DNA of 64,000 bases, from positions 62,001 to 126,000 of the forward strand of contig JACKDR010000014.1 in the NCBI GenBank assembly GCA_020633495.1, in the 5' to 3' direction. The stretch comes from Kofleriaceae bacterium. Lineage in GTDB: Bacteria; Myxococcota_A; Polyangia; Haliangiales; Haliangiaceae. A model generated the notes under the pieces. The model had not been told where the DNA came from. It ran no database searches and saw only the letters and a program-made list of their open reading frames with translations. The translations under genes were made by a program, and so were the position numbers. Positions 18,109 to 29,996 of the stretch are shown one piece after another (the stretch's first letter is position 1; each line of letters begins with the position of its first letter).

Positions 18109-18782
18109 TTTTTCTTCTTGGCCGGCGGCGGCTCGGACAGCTTCTGCAGCGACTCGGCCATCGCGTCGGCGACCGCCAGCTCGATCGCGCTCTGCACCGC
18201 GAACTCGTGGTCGCGCTTGCGCACCTTCTTGCCGACGTCCTGCTTGATCGTCGAGCTACCCTCGCCCTGGAACCCCATCTTGCGGTCGGGGATGGTCTCG
18301 CCGAACATCGACAGCTCGAGGCGGACCACCAGGCGCTTGTCACCGTTGCCGCTGGTCGCGTCCTCGAGCTCCTCGCGGTACAGCGTGACCTCGACGTTGA
18401 CCTTGAACGAGCCGGTGATCTTCTTCTTGGTCAGGTACTTCTTGTAGCCCTTGGGGTCGGCCTCGGGATCCGGGGCGCCCTCGAGGTCGGCGACCAGCTG
18501 CTCGTGGCTGGCGAACGCCTTGTCGAGCTCCTTGGTCAAGACCGGCAGGACGGATTCGAGCTTGGCCTTGTCGGCGTCGGCGTCCTTGCCCTCCACCGTC
18601 GACAGCTCGAAGTGGTAGGTGGCCTTGGGCTTGGCCTTCTTGCCCTTGGCGGCGGCTGTGGCCGGGGCGCCGGCGACGACGAACAGCGCCAGCAGCGCGC
18701 CCACCACGGCCGGCCACCAGGCGCGGATCGGGGCGGGATGGGAGCGGAACGCGTGGGACCTCGCGGTCATGGGCGCCATCAT
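18105..18782 (-). CDS. Secreted Lys-rich protein of unknown function
   Basis: I do not recognise the family. The 225-residue product has a signal peptide (hydrophobic core WWPAVVGALLALFVVAGAP, likely cleaved after ATAAA), then a charged, Lys-rich domain containing YHFELSTVEGK and FKVNVEVTLYREEL. It ends in PPPAKKKK. The domain looks like a small beta-rich periplasmic protein. Three in-frame ATGs (18782, 18779, 18770) are possible starts. The stop overlaps the glycosidase ATG, so the two are one operon. It is divergent from the small membrane protein gene at 18817. Confidence 0.65.
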   Translation of the reverse strand: MMAPMTARSHAFRSHPAPIRAWWPAVVGALLALFVVAGAPATAAAKGKKAKPKATYHFELSTVEGKDADADKAKLESVLPVLTKELDKAFASHEQLVADLEGAPDPEADPKGYKKYLTKKKITGSFKVNVEVTLYREELEDATSGNGDKRLVVRLELSMFGETIPDRKMGFQGEGSSTIKQDVGKKVRKRDHEFAVQSAIELAVADAMAESLQKLSEPPPAKKKK

Positions 18783-18804
18783 GCCCGACTTGGACGGTGC
18801 GTGA

Positions 18805-18810
18805 TACGCT
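18805..18810 (+). promoter_or_regulatory. Candidate -10 element for the 52-residue membrane protein gene
   Basis: TACGCT lies exactly six bases before ATG 18817. It overlaps a minus-strand TATCAC (18801-18806) that could serve the divergent gene starting at 18782, so the two would share one TA step. Confidence 0.35.
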
Positions 18811-18816
18811 CGATTC

Positions 18817-18975
18817 ATGGTCCGCCGGCGCTGGCCCGACGTCTTGATCGTCCTGGGCGTGCTGGTCCTGCTGGCCGGGGGCATCCTGGCGCTGTGGGGT
18901 GACGACATCCGGCACCTGTGGGGGCCGGACGAGCCCGAGATCGAGCAGACCCCGCCGGGGGGTGGGCTGACCTGA
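18817..18975 (+). CDS. Small single-span membrane protein (52 residues)
   Basis: The product begins MVRRRWPDVLIVLG. It has one strong hydrophobic helix (about residues 8-27, flanked by arginines on the cytosolic side) and an acidic tail ending in GGGLT. I do not recognise it. It lies between a divergent secreted-protein gene and the FHA-CpaF gene, in the same direction as the latter, 158 bases upstream. A TACGCT element six bases before the ATG supports it being expressed. It could be a membrane anchor or assembly factor, but nothing shows this. Confidence 0.5.
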   Translation: MVRRRWPDVLIVLGVLVLLAGGILALWGDDIRHLWGPDEPEIEQTPPGGGLT

Positions 18976-18989
18976 CGCGTCCCGTGAAC

Positions 18990-19019
18990 TTGACCGTGAG
19001 ATTCGAGAGTTAGTAGGGT
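18990..19019 (+). promoter_or_regulatory. Candidate promoter for the FHA-CpaF gene
   Basis: TTGACC (18990-18995), an 18-base spacer and TAGGGT (19014-19019) resemble a housekeeping promoter with a TANNNT -10. This would give a leader of about 108 bases before ATG 19134. It is weak but close in form to the promoter at 25102. Confidence 0.35.
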
Positions 19020-19133
19020 TTTGAGGCGGCTGGGGCGCGCGCTCCCGCAGCACCTGCACGAGGATCGGGGGTCGGCCGGGACGACCGGCGCCGCTCGATC
19101 AGCGCCCCAGAAGGGGCCAGCCGAAGGACCACG

Positions 19134-21391
<2,258 letters not shown>

Positions 21392-21414
21392 CGCGGGCGG
21401 CGGCGCGCGGGCGT

Positions 21415-21437
21415 CCGCCGGCGGTGGCCGCCGGCGG
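21415..21437. terminator. GC hairpin between convergent genes
   Basis: CCGCCGGCGG-TGG-CCGCCGGCGG can form a ten-base stem with a three-base loop, lying between the FHA-CpaF stop and the stop of the minus-strand SMI1-like gene. It has no T tract, so the role is inferred from position. Confidence 0.4.
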
Positions 21438-21439
21438 CG

Positions 21440-22594
21440 TCAGTTCACCGAGGGATCGTCGTCGTCGAGGGCGTCCGCGCCGGCGTCCGCGTCGCGGTCG
21501 TCGTCCGCGCCGTCGTCGTCCGCGTCGTCGTCGTCCCCGTCGTCGTCGTCCCCGTCGTCGTCGTCACCGTCCGCGAGCTCGGCCGCCTCGGCCTCGGCCG
21601 CCTCGGCCGCGGCGGCCGAGATCGAGGCGATCCGGTGGCCGAGCTCGATGGCGGCGAGGTCGCGGGGCGCCAGGGCGCGGGCGAGGGCGATCAGCGCGCC
21701 GGCGGCGGCGAGCTCGCCGGCCTCGAGGTTGTCGCGGGCGCCGGCGACGTAGTCCTCGACGACGCGGGCGCGGCCGGCGCGGGCGCGCGCGGTCGCGGCG
21801 GCGCGGCGGGGCTCGTCGCCGAGGGCGGCGGCGACGCGCGCGGCGTGGGCCCAGAAGAAGGCCTCGTCGTCGAGGCCGGCGGCGGCGTCGCCGGCGGCCT
21901 CGAGCTCGTCGAGGGCGCCGGCGAGCTCGTCGCGCTCCTCGGAGATGCGCGCGAGCTCGAGCCACGCCCACGGCTGGGCGGGATCGTCGGCGACGAGGCG
22001 CTCGAGCAGATCGCGCGCCTCGTCGATGCGCGCGGCGTGGCCGGGGTCGTCGCCGGCGGTGCGGCGCAGCAGCCGCGCCAGGCGCAGCCGCGGGCCCGGG
22101 GCCCGGCCGTCGCGCTTGATCTGGGCGCGCACCTGCGCCACCGCGATCGCCGGGACCAGCTCGCCGGCGGCGTCGAAGACGTCGTCGGCGAACTCGCCGT
22201 CGCCGCCGTACAGCATGGCCTCGGCGTCGATCGCGCCGGCCAGCCAGCGCTCGATCGAGGTGCCGTCCTGGACCCAGACGCTGTCCTCGTCGCGCCAGAC
22301 CCGGCCGCGATCGTCGATCGCGAGGTCGTCGCCCCAGGCCTGGCCGATCACCCAGCGGTCGTCGCGGCGCTCGACCTCGGCGCTGGGCCGCAGCTCGATG
22401 GCCTCGCCGAACAGGCGCATGCCGTCCCAGGTCATGTACAGCTCGAGCAGGGTCACCGGCCAGCCGTGCGGCACGTCGGCGCCGGGATCTCCGAGGTCGT
22501 GCATGCCGGCGGGCCAGCGGTCGAGCGCGCGCTCGATCCGATCGAGGGTGCTGTCGTCGTCGCCGCGCCCGGCGCGGCCACCGCGTCGCGCCAT
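21440..22594 (-). CDS. SMI1/KNR4-like (SUKH) N-terminus with TPR-like repeats and Asp-rich tail
   Basis: The first 130 residues (HGWPVTLLELYMTWDGMRLF, EAIELRPSAEVERRDDRWVI, a GR-rich strand region) resemble the SMI1/KNR4 or SUKH fold, known from immunity proteins and regulatory scaffolds. The middle (about 150-330) is helical with repeating W-LELARI and ALDELEAAG patterns suggestive of TPRs. The C-terminus is an acidic run of Asp with scattered Ala and Gly. It lacks a signal peptide, so it is probably cytosolic. It lies two bases downstream of the putative secreted phospholipase-like gene, as the last gene of an operon. The SUKH match is by eye only. Confidence 0.6.
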   Translation of the reverse strand: MARRGGRAGRGDDDSTLDRIERALDRWPAGMHDLGDPGADVPHGWPVTLLELYMTWDGMRLFGEAIELRPSAEVERRDDRWVIGQAWGDDLAIDDRGRVWRDEDSVWVQDGTSIERWLAGAIDAEAMLYGGDGEFADDVFDAAGELVPAIAVAQVRAQIKRDGRAPGPRLRLARLLRRTAGDDPGHAARIDEARDLLERLVADDPAQPWAWLELARISEERDELAGALDELEAAGDAAAGLDDEAFFWAHAARVAAALGDEPRRAAATARARAGRARVVEDYVAGARDNLEAGELAAAGALIALARALAPRDLAAIELGHRIASISAAAAEAAEAEAAELADGDDDDGDDDDGDDDDADDDGADDDRDADAGADALDDDDPSVN

Positions 22595-22596
22595 CG

Positions 22597-24030
22597 CTAC
22601 TCGATCGCGATCGAGCCGACCGCGACCAGCGGCTGGCCGGCGTCGTCGACGCCGTGGAACAGGGCCACGACCCGGCGCGCGCCCGCCGGGGTGTTGACGC
22701 TGGCCAGCGGCGCGCCGCTGGCCGCCGAGGTCACCGCCTGGGTCGACAGCGACGTGCGGACGCCGCGGCCGTCCTCGGCGAGCAGCTCGAGGTCGCCGGC
22801 GCCCAGCGCCGACGGCGCGCTGATCGCGACCACGCCCTTGGCGGCGGTCACGGTGAGCTCGCCGCGGAACAGCCAGTCGAGCAGGCCGGCGCCGTAGCCG
22901 ACGGTGCGCGGCAGGCTCTGCCCGACCTCGTCGAGCATGCAGGCGTCGTCGAGCGACCAGCCGAGCAGGCCGCGCTCGACCTTGTAGCGGGCGAGGCAGA
23001 CGCCGCCGGGGCCGGTCAGGGTCGCGCCGTCCTCGTCGCTGGCGGCGAGCAGGTTGAGCCGCGACGGCAGCGCCGGCGCCGGCCGCCGCAGCGACGCGGT
23101 CAACCGCCGGGCGAGCTCGCCGCGCGCCGCGCCGCGCCCGTCGGCGCCGACCTTGACGCTGCGGGGCAGGGTGTGGGCCGAGAAGTAGCTCGCCGCGGTC
23201 AGATCGGCGAGGCCCTGGCCGTCGGCGTCGGTGAAGTACGCGCGCAGCGACGGCCGCGCCACCGCCTCGCCGGCGGGCACGCCGAGGCGGCCGTACGACA
23301 GCGCGGCGATGCGCTCGAAGCGCGAGCCGAGATCGTCGCGGGCCGGGCCGACGCGGTCGAGGTGGGCCTCGGCGTCGTCGCGGACGTGCGACGGCGAGCC
23401 CATGTCCTGCAGGACGTGGACGATCGCGCCGGCGGCGACCAGCGCGCCGGCGAGGGCGCGGGCCCGCTCGCCCGGGGTCGCGCTCGCGACCGCCTTGACG
23501 TACTGGTCGACGAAGCCGGGCAGCCCGAACGGGTTGTCCTTCGAGACCACCCAGTCGGTGGCGGCGACGCCGCGCTCGGGCACGGCGCGCCGGCCCAGCC
23601 GCTCGGCGACCAGCTCGGAGACCCGGGCCGCGAAGCCGCGGTCGATCCGCAGGCCCTTGCCGGTGGCGGGATCGAGGAAGTGATCGGCGGCCCACGTCGG
23701 GTTGGAGTCGGCGAGCACGGCGCCGGCGACCAGCCACGCGACCGCGTACTGGCGGCCGCGCTGGTCGGGGACGAAGCCCTGGATCGGCGAGTACCGGTCC
23801 AGCGCCGCGATCAGCTCCGGGGCATCGGCCGGCGGCACCGTCAGCTCCTCGTAGAGCCCGCCGGCGAAGCCGAGATCGATGAGCCGCTGGTGCAGCGACG
23901 ACGACGCCGCGGCCTGCTCGGCGAGGCCGGCGTGGGTGGTCTGGGCCTCCCAGGCCGCGGCCGGGCCGGCCGCGAGCACCAGGGCGAGGGCGGCGGCGAG
24001 GCCGCGAGCGACGGAACGTGCGGCCTTCAC
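22597..24030 (-). CDS. Secreted protein with zinc-dependent phospholipase C-like helical core
   Basis: The 477-residue protein starts at GTG 24030 with AGGGAG upstream. It has a signal peptide (LAAALALVLAAGPAAAW). The mature N-terminus WEAQTTHAGLAEQA, and later AGAIVHVLQDMGSPSHVRDD, show the Trp/His and His-x-x-x-Asp arrangement seen in bacterial zinc-dependent phospholipase C / S1-P1-like folds. The last 150 residues look beta-rich. Metal-dependent hydrolysis is inference. The GTGA overlap with the upstream lipoprotein gene stop and the two-base gap to the SMI1-like gene make a three-gene operon. Confidence 0.6.
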   Translation of the reverse strand: MKAARSVARGLAAALALVLAAGPAAAWEAQTTHAGLAEQAAASSSLHQRLIDLGFAGGLYEELTVPPADAPELIAALDRYSPIQGFVPDQRGRQYAVAWLVAGAVLADSNPTWAADHFLDPATGKGLRIDRGFAARVSELVAERLGRRAVPERGVAATDWVVSKDNPFGLPGFVDQYVKAVASATPGERARALAGALVAAGAIVHVLQDMGSPSHVRDDAEAHLDRVGPARDDLGSRFERIAALSYGRLGVPAGEAVARPSLRAYFTDADGQGLADLTAASYFSAHTLPRSVKVGADGRGAARGELARRLTASLRRPAPALPSRLNLLAASDEDGATLTGPGGVCLARYKVERGLLGWSLDDACMLDEVGQSLPRTVGYGAGLLDWLFRGELTVTAAKGVVAISAPSALGAGDLELLAEDGRGVRTSLSTQAVTSAASGAPLASVNTPAGARRVVALFHGVDDAGQPLVAVGSIAIE

Positions 24031-25088
24031 GGGGCTCCCTTGAGCGGCCACAGCTGCTCGATGCGATCGTCGATCTTGTGGGCCAGCGCCACCGCGTCGT
24101 CCTCGGACGCGCACTGGCCCTGGCCGCAGGTCAGCAGCACGACCAGGCCGCGCGGGCCGTCGAGGAAGGCGACGCCGCGGATGTCACCCTCGGCGGCGCG
24201 CAGCGAGCGGCTCGCGATCTCGTCGGTGCGGGTCACGCCGGGCAGGCTCTGGGCCAGCTCCTCGTAGCGCTCCTGGGCGTCGCCGGCGGTCATGCGCCAG
24301 AGCCGGACCGCGACGTCGAAGGTCTCGGGGCGGCCCAGCGCCTTGAAGTGCTGCGACGAGTACGCCGCGGTGTCGGGCTCGTCGCCGAGCGGGCCGGTCT
24401 CGAAGGCGCCGTCGTAGCGGGTCTGCGCCTTGATGTCGGCCTCGCGCAGCAGCTGGGCGGCGACCAGGTACGGGCCGTTGCCCATGTTGGGCACCAGCTC
24501 GCCGGGGCCCCGCTTGGTGCCGGACAGCTCGGCGATGGCCTCCTCGGCCTCCCAGCTGGTCAGCGCCGCGACCGCCGGGCCACCGCCGATGTAGCGCAGG
24601 TGCCGGGCGTGCGAGTAGTCGTCGCGCCATCGCTCGAGCGCGACCTGGTTCTGGCGCTGCGCGAAGTCCATGCGCGGGCCGAGGTCGGCGAAGCGCCGGT
24701 CGCTGCGGTAGGCGACGTAGCCGCGCTTGTAGACGACCAGGGTGAAGTCGACCAGGCGGGCGCCGGCCGGGACCTTGGCGTCGGCCAGCCGGGGGATCCG
24801 GTAGTTGCCGTCGGCGTCGGTCGAGCCGGTGAAGTCCTCGAAGCCCGCGGGCGAGGGCAGGGCGGCGCCGGTCTCGAAGGACCAGCTGGCGTAGACCAGC
24901 GCGCCGGCGATGGGCGCACCGCCCGAGCTGTCGACGACGCGGCCGCTGAACGGGCCGCGCAGGTCCCCGGGCTCGACCGAGTCGGGCCGGGCACGGAACG
25001 GCGCGGTGCGCACCGGGGTGGTGGCGCACGCTGCGCCGAGGATCGTCGCGAGGACGATCGAGAGTCCGAGGAGGTGCCGTCGCGTCAC
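24027..25088 (-). CDS. Lipoprotein with carboxypeptidase-regulatory-like (Ig-fold) domain
   Basis: The 353-residue product has a lipoprotein signal (LSIVLATILGAACA, lipobox GAAC). Residues about 45-120 look like a carboxypeptidase regulatory-like beta sandwich: FSGRVVDSSGGAPIAGALVY, then STDADGNYRIPRL. The rest, about 200 residues, contains helical stretches and two Cys near the C-terminus (CGQGQC) and is not recognised. The first gene of the minus-strand operon with the phospholipase-like and SMI1-like genes, it starts at GTG 25088. It is probably on the outer membrane or periplasmic face. Confidence 0.7.
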   Translation of the reverse strand: MTRRHLLGLSIVLATILGAACATTPVRTAPFRARPDSVEPGDLRGPFSGRVVDSSGGAPIAGALVYASWSFETGAALPSPAGFEDFTGSTDADGNYRIPRLADAKVPAGARLVDFTLVVYKRGYVAYRSDRRFADLGPRMDFAQRQNQVALERWRDDYSHARHLRYIGGGPAVAALTSWEAEEAIAELSGTKRGPGELVPNMGNGPYLVAAQLLREADIKAQTRYDGAFETGPLGDEPDTAAYSSQHFKALGRPETFDVAVRLWRMTAGDAQERYEELAQSLPGVTRTDEIASRSLRAAEGDIRGVAFLDGPRGLVVLLTCGQGQCASEDDAVALAHKIDDRIEQLWPLKGAP

Positions 25089-25101
25089 GGTGGTGGTCGG
25101 C

Positions 25102-25131
25102 TTGACGTTTTTCGAGGCGGTTTGCTAGCTT
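25102..25131 (+). promoter_or_regulatory. Candidate housekeeping promoter for the phosphosignalling module
   Basis: TTGACG (25102-25107), an 18-base spacer and TAGCTT (25126-25131) give a promoter with a TANNNT -10. The leader to ATG 25256 would be about 118 bases. It lies in the gap between the divergent lipoprotein gene and the zinc-ribbon FHA gene, one of the few AT-richer patches here. Confidence 0.45.
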
Positions 25132-25255
25132 GCGAACCGAGGGCGCGGTCTTAGCAAGACGCCGCGCCGGTTGCAAACCCACGACGTGGCGTGATCGAAC
25201 CGCGGGGGATCCGGCGCCCCGCGCGCCACCACCGAGGATCTCGAACGGGGGACCG

Positions 25256-26759
25256 ATGCGCTGCTCGATGTGTGGTCACGAAAGCCCTCCAGGCTCGCTG
25301 TTCTGCCTGAGCTGTGGCACGTCGCTCGCCCAGCCGGGCGCTGCGGGAGGGACTCCCGGCGGCGCCGGCGGGTTGCCCGCGACCTGCCCCAGCTGCCGGA
25401 CCGACAACCCCGCCGGGATGCGTTTCTGCCGCAACTGCGGCACCGTGCTGCAGGCGTCGGGGCCCGGCCTGGGGCCGACGCCCATGATGCCGGGGCCGAT
25501 GGGGCCGCCGCCGGGCGGCATGGGCATGGGCGGCCCGCCGCCGCCGATGGCCTGCCGGGCGGCATGGGCGGCGGCATGGGCGCGCCGCCGCCGATGGGGC
25601 CGCCGGGCGGCATGGGCGGCATGGGCGGCGCCCGCCGATGGCCCCCGCCGGGCGGCATGGGCGGCATGGGCGCGCTGCCGCCGATGGGCCCGCCGGGCGG
25701 CATGGGCGGCATGGGCACGCCGCCGCCGATGGGCCCGCCGGGCGGCATGGGCGGCATGCCGGCCTCCGGCGTGGTCGCCGGCAGCATCGGGCGTGACGGC
25801 TCGGCGCCGGCGGCGATGCCCCGGCGCCGTCGCCGGGCACCAACCCAGGCGCGTGCCCGCGCTGCGGCTCGCCGACCCAGACCGGCTTCGCGTTCTGTCA
25901 GCAGTGCGGCTTCCGCCTCGGCGGCAGCGGCGCCAACATCGACGCCCACGGCGCCACCCTGGCCGCGCCGTCGGGCGCGGTCGCGGCGGCGCTGGGCAGC
26001 CTGGCGCCCGGCGGCGCCACCGGCGCTGGCGCGATGCCGCCGATGCGGCCTGGCGCGCCCGCCGCGGCGCCTGCGGCGGGCCTGGCGCCGACCCCGGCGG
26101 CTGGCGGCACCTGGGGCGCCGCGGTGTCGGTCAACCGCGACGGCAGCGACGGCGATCGCTTCCCGCTCGGCGGCGAGTTCGTCGTGATCGGGCGCCACGG
26201 CGCCGACGTCAGCTTCGAGCAGGACCGGTTCCTGGCCCGCCAGCACGCCCGGATCGAGCCGACCACCGACGGCGCGGCCCGGGTCGTGCCGATCGACACG
26301 CTCAACGGCGTCTTCCGCAAGATCGACGGCGCGGTCGAGCTCGTCGACGGCGCCACCGTGCTGGTCGGCCGCGAGGTGCTGCGCTTCGAGCGGGTCGACG
26401 TCGAGGAGAAGAGCCCGACGCCGCTGATCCGCCACGGCGTGGCGCTGTTCGGCTCGCCGCCGCGCGAGCCGTGGGGCCGGCTGCTGCAGCTGATCCCGTC
26501 GGGCGGCGTCCGCGACGTCCGCCACCTGTGGGACGACGAGGTCGTGCTCGGCCGCGAGGACGGCGATCTGGTCTTCAGCGACGACCAGTTCCTGTCGCGC
26601 CGCCACGCCGCGATCAGCTGGGACGGCGCCCACGCGTCGCTCAAGGACCTCGGCAGCTCCAACGGCAGCTTCATCCGGCTCGAGGCGCCCACCACGATCA
26701 AGCACGGCGACCACCTGCGCATGGGCGACCAGCTGTTCCGCATCGAGCTGCGGAGGTGA
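25256..26759 (+). CDS. Zinc-ribbon protein with two FHA domains, frameshifts in Gly-Met linker
   Basis: Two zinc ribbons open the protein (CSMCG with CLSCG, then CPSC with CRNCG), followed by a Gly/Met/Pro repeat linker. A third ribbon (CPRCGSPTQTGFAFCQQCG, near 25850) comes before two FHA domains. FHA1 (about 26110-26390) has VVIGRHGADVSFEQDRFLAR with a degenerate core. FHA2 (about 26500-26750) has LGREDGDLVFSDDQFLSRRH and LGSSNGSFI and looks competent to bind phosphothreonine. The coding frame changes near 25555 and again between 25800 and 25830, inside the linker. It is 10 bases upstream of the phosphatase gene and probably a phospho-reader of the same pathway. Confidence 0.78.
25510..25760 (+). 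repeat. Tandem Pro-Pro-Met-Gly / Gly-Gly-Met repeats
   Basis: Four to five imperfect copies of a unit encoding PPPMGPPGGMGGMG lie in the linker of the zinc-ribbon FHA gene. One copy (near 25630) reads GARRWPPP in place of the usual unit, consistent with two compensating one-base indels. Confidence 0.75.
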
Positions 26760-26768
26760 TCCGCCACC

Positions 26769-27956
26769 GTGCCCGACTCATCCGTCCCACCTGACGCGTC
26801 GGCGTCGCCGTCGGCGGCCGACGCGGTGCCGCGGCCGACGCTGGCGGTGTGGGGCGGCAGCGACATCGGCTGCGTCCGCGAGGACAACGAGGACTCGCTG
26901 GCGATCGGCGATCTCGACGCCGGCGAGCTGTGGGACGGCGAGGCCACGATGGGCGTGCGCGGCGCGCGCGGCCTGCTGGTCGTGGTGTGCGACGGCATGG
27001 GAGGCGCCCAGGGCGGCGAGGTCGCCAGCGACCTCGCGGTGCGGACGGTGTGGGCCGAGATGCGGCAGGCCCAGCCCACCGACGAGCTCGAGGTCTACGC
27101 CCGGCTGCTGCGCCGCGCGGTGCGCGCCGCCAACCGCCAGGTCTGGGACGAGGCCCAGCGCGAGGCCGCGCTGCGCGGCATGGGCACGACCGCGTCGGCG
27201 CTCGGCTTCGCCGGCGACCACGCGGTGATCGCGCAGGTCGGCGACTCGCGGGTCTACGTGTTCCGCGCCGGCGTCCTGGTCCAGGTCACCCGCGATCAGT
27301 CGCTGGCCTCGGCGCTGGTCCACGCCGGCCGCGCGTCGCAGAGCGAGGTCCACCACCAGCTCGGCGCCGGCGCGATCCTGCAGGCGCTGGGCGTCGCCGA
27401 GGACTGCGAGCCGTCGCTGTCGGTGGTCGAGCTGCGCCGCGGCGATCGCCTGCTGGTCTGCTCCGACGGCCTGCACGGCCAGCTCGCCGACGGCGGCATC
27501 GCGACCGTGCTCGACACCCTCGCCGAGCCCCACGCCGCGGTCGACGCGCTGATCGCCGCGGCCCGCGCCGCCGGCGGCAACGACAACATCACCGCGGTCG
27601 TGGTCGACGTCGGCGGCGACGACCTGGCGCCGCCGGCCTCGCCCGAGGACCTGCCGCGCTACACCGAGATCGATCCGCACGAGGAGGGCGACCGCGCCCT
27701 GTACTCGACGTCGTACGTGGCGCGCCGCCTGGCCGCGCGGGTCGGGATCGGCGAGGACCCGGGCCCGCCGGTGGTGCCGGCGACCGGGCAGCACGCGGTC
27801 CTGCCGGTGGCGCGGACCGGGCCGGGCGGCACGATCGCCGACGTCCCGGGCCAGGCGCGTCAGCGCCTGCGCGCCGGCGGCGTGCCGCTGCTAGCATGGG
27901 TGGCGATCCTCGCGATCGCCGCGGTGCTCGGCTGGATCGCCGCCGGCGCGTGGTAA
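26769..27956 (+). CDS. PP2C-family Ser/Thr phosphatase with C-terminal membrane helix
   Basis: The 395-residue protein has a PP2C (PPM) catalytic domain at about residues 28-280. The metal-binding motifs are present: VREDNEDSL, VVVCDGMGGAQGGE, AQVGDSRVYVFR, VCSDGLHGQ and GGNDNITAVVV. After a linker of about 90 residues one membrane helix (PLLAWVAILAIAAVLGWIA) ends the protein, so it is anchored with the phosphatase in the cytosol. GTG 26769 follows GGAGGTGAT at 26753-26761, which overlaps the preceding stop. It would reverse phosphorylation by the kinase encoded at 28521. Confidence 0.93.
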   Translation: MPDSSVPPDASASPSAADAVPRPTLAVWGGSDIGCVREDNEDSLAIGDLDAGELWDGEATMGVRGARGLLVVVCDGMGGAQGGEVASDLAVRTVWAEMRQAQPTDELEVYARLLRRAVRAANRQVWDEAQREAALRGMGTTASALGFAGDHAVIAQVGDSRVYVFRAGVLVQVTRDQSLASALVHAGRASQSEVHHQLGAGAILQALGVAEDCEPSLSVVELRRGDRLLVCSDGLHGQLADGGIATVLDTLAEPHAAVDALIAAARAAGGNDNITAVVVDVGGDDLAPPASPEDLPRYTEIDPHEEGDRALYSTSYVARRLAARVGIGEDPGPPVVPATGQHAVLPVARTGPGGTIADVPGQARQRLRAGGVPLLAWVAILAIAAVLGWIAAGAW

Positions 27957-27990
27957 AGGTCGCGAGGGTCGCGCAGCCAAGGTCGCGCAG

Positions 27991-28434
27991 TTGAAGATCG
28001 TCATCGACCACGTCTCGGGCAGTCGCCGCGGCCAGCGCCAGGAGCTGGTCGCCGAGGGCAAGGTGCGATTCGGCCGTCACCCCGAGTGCGAGGTCTCGTT
28101 CGACGCCCACAAGGACATCGACGCGTCGTCGCGCCACGCCGAGCTGCGGCCGCAGGGCGACGACTGGATCCTCGTCGACGTCGGCAGCTCCAACGGCACC
28201 TACGTCGACGGTCGGCGGGTCACCGAGGTCAAGCTGGTGCGCGGCGTGCCGGCGACGCTCGAGCTGGGGCCCGGCGGGCCGCGGATGCGGATCTTCCTCG
28301 GCGACGACGACGAGGTGGCGCGGCTGGCCGCCCCGGAGGTCGAGCGCCCGGCGCCGCGGCGCGGCCTGCTCTGGGCGGTGGTGCTGGTGGTCGCGGTCGC
28401 GGCCCTGGCGGCGGTCGCGGCCCTGCTGCGGTGA
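27991..28434 (+). CDS. FHA-domain protein with C-terminal membrane helix
   Basis: The 147-residue product is one FHA domain (about residues 5-108). The core phosphothreonine-binding residues lie in VRFGRHPECEVSFD, DASSRHAEL and VDVGSSNGTYVDG. A basic linker and one membrane helix at the C-terminus (LLWAVVLVVAVAALAAVAAL) follow. It is a membrane-anchored phospho-reader. The TTG start is chosen because the FHA strand KIVIDHVSG begins right after it. It sits between the phosphatase and kinase genes, 34 bases after the former. Confidence 0.85.
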   Translation: MKIVIDHVSGSRRGQRQELVAEGKVRFGRHPECEVSFDAHKDIDASSRHAELRPQGDDWILVDVGSSNGTYVDGRRVTEVKLVRGVPATLELGPGGPRMRIFLGDDDEVARLAAPEVERPAPRRGLLWAVVLVVAVAALAAVAALLR

Positions 28435-28520
28435 GCGCCGGGCCGACCCCGACGGCCGCCGCCAGTTTCCCGACCCCCGGGCGTGCGCGCCGGACCTCTT
28501 TGGAGGACAATCGACGCCGG

Positions 28521-29946
<1,426 letters not shown>

Positions 29947-29974
29947 CGCACGCCGCCGGGGCGGTCGTGATCCG

Positions 29975-29996
29975 GCGCCGCTGGCGGCCGCGGCGC
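29975..29996. terminator. Possible hairpin between convergent genes
   Basis: GCGCCGC (29975-29981) and GCGGCGC (29990-29996) form a seven-base stem with an eight-base loop, between the kinase gene and the convergent DUF3570 gene, touching the latter's stop. No T tract. Confidence 0.3.
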
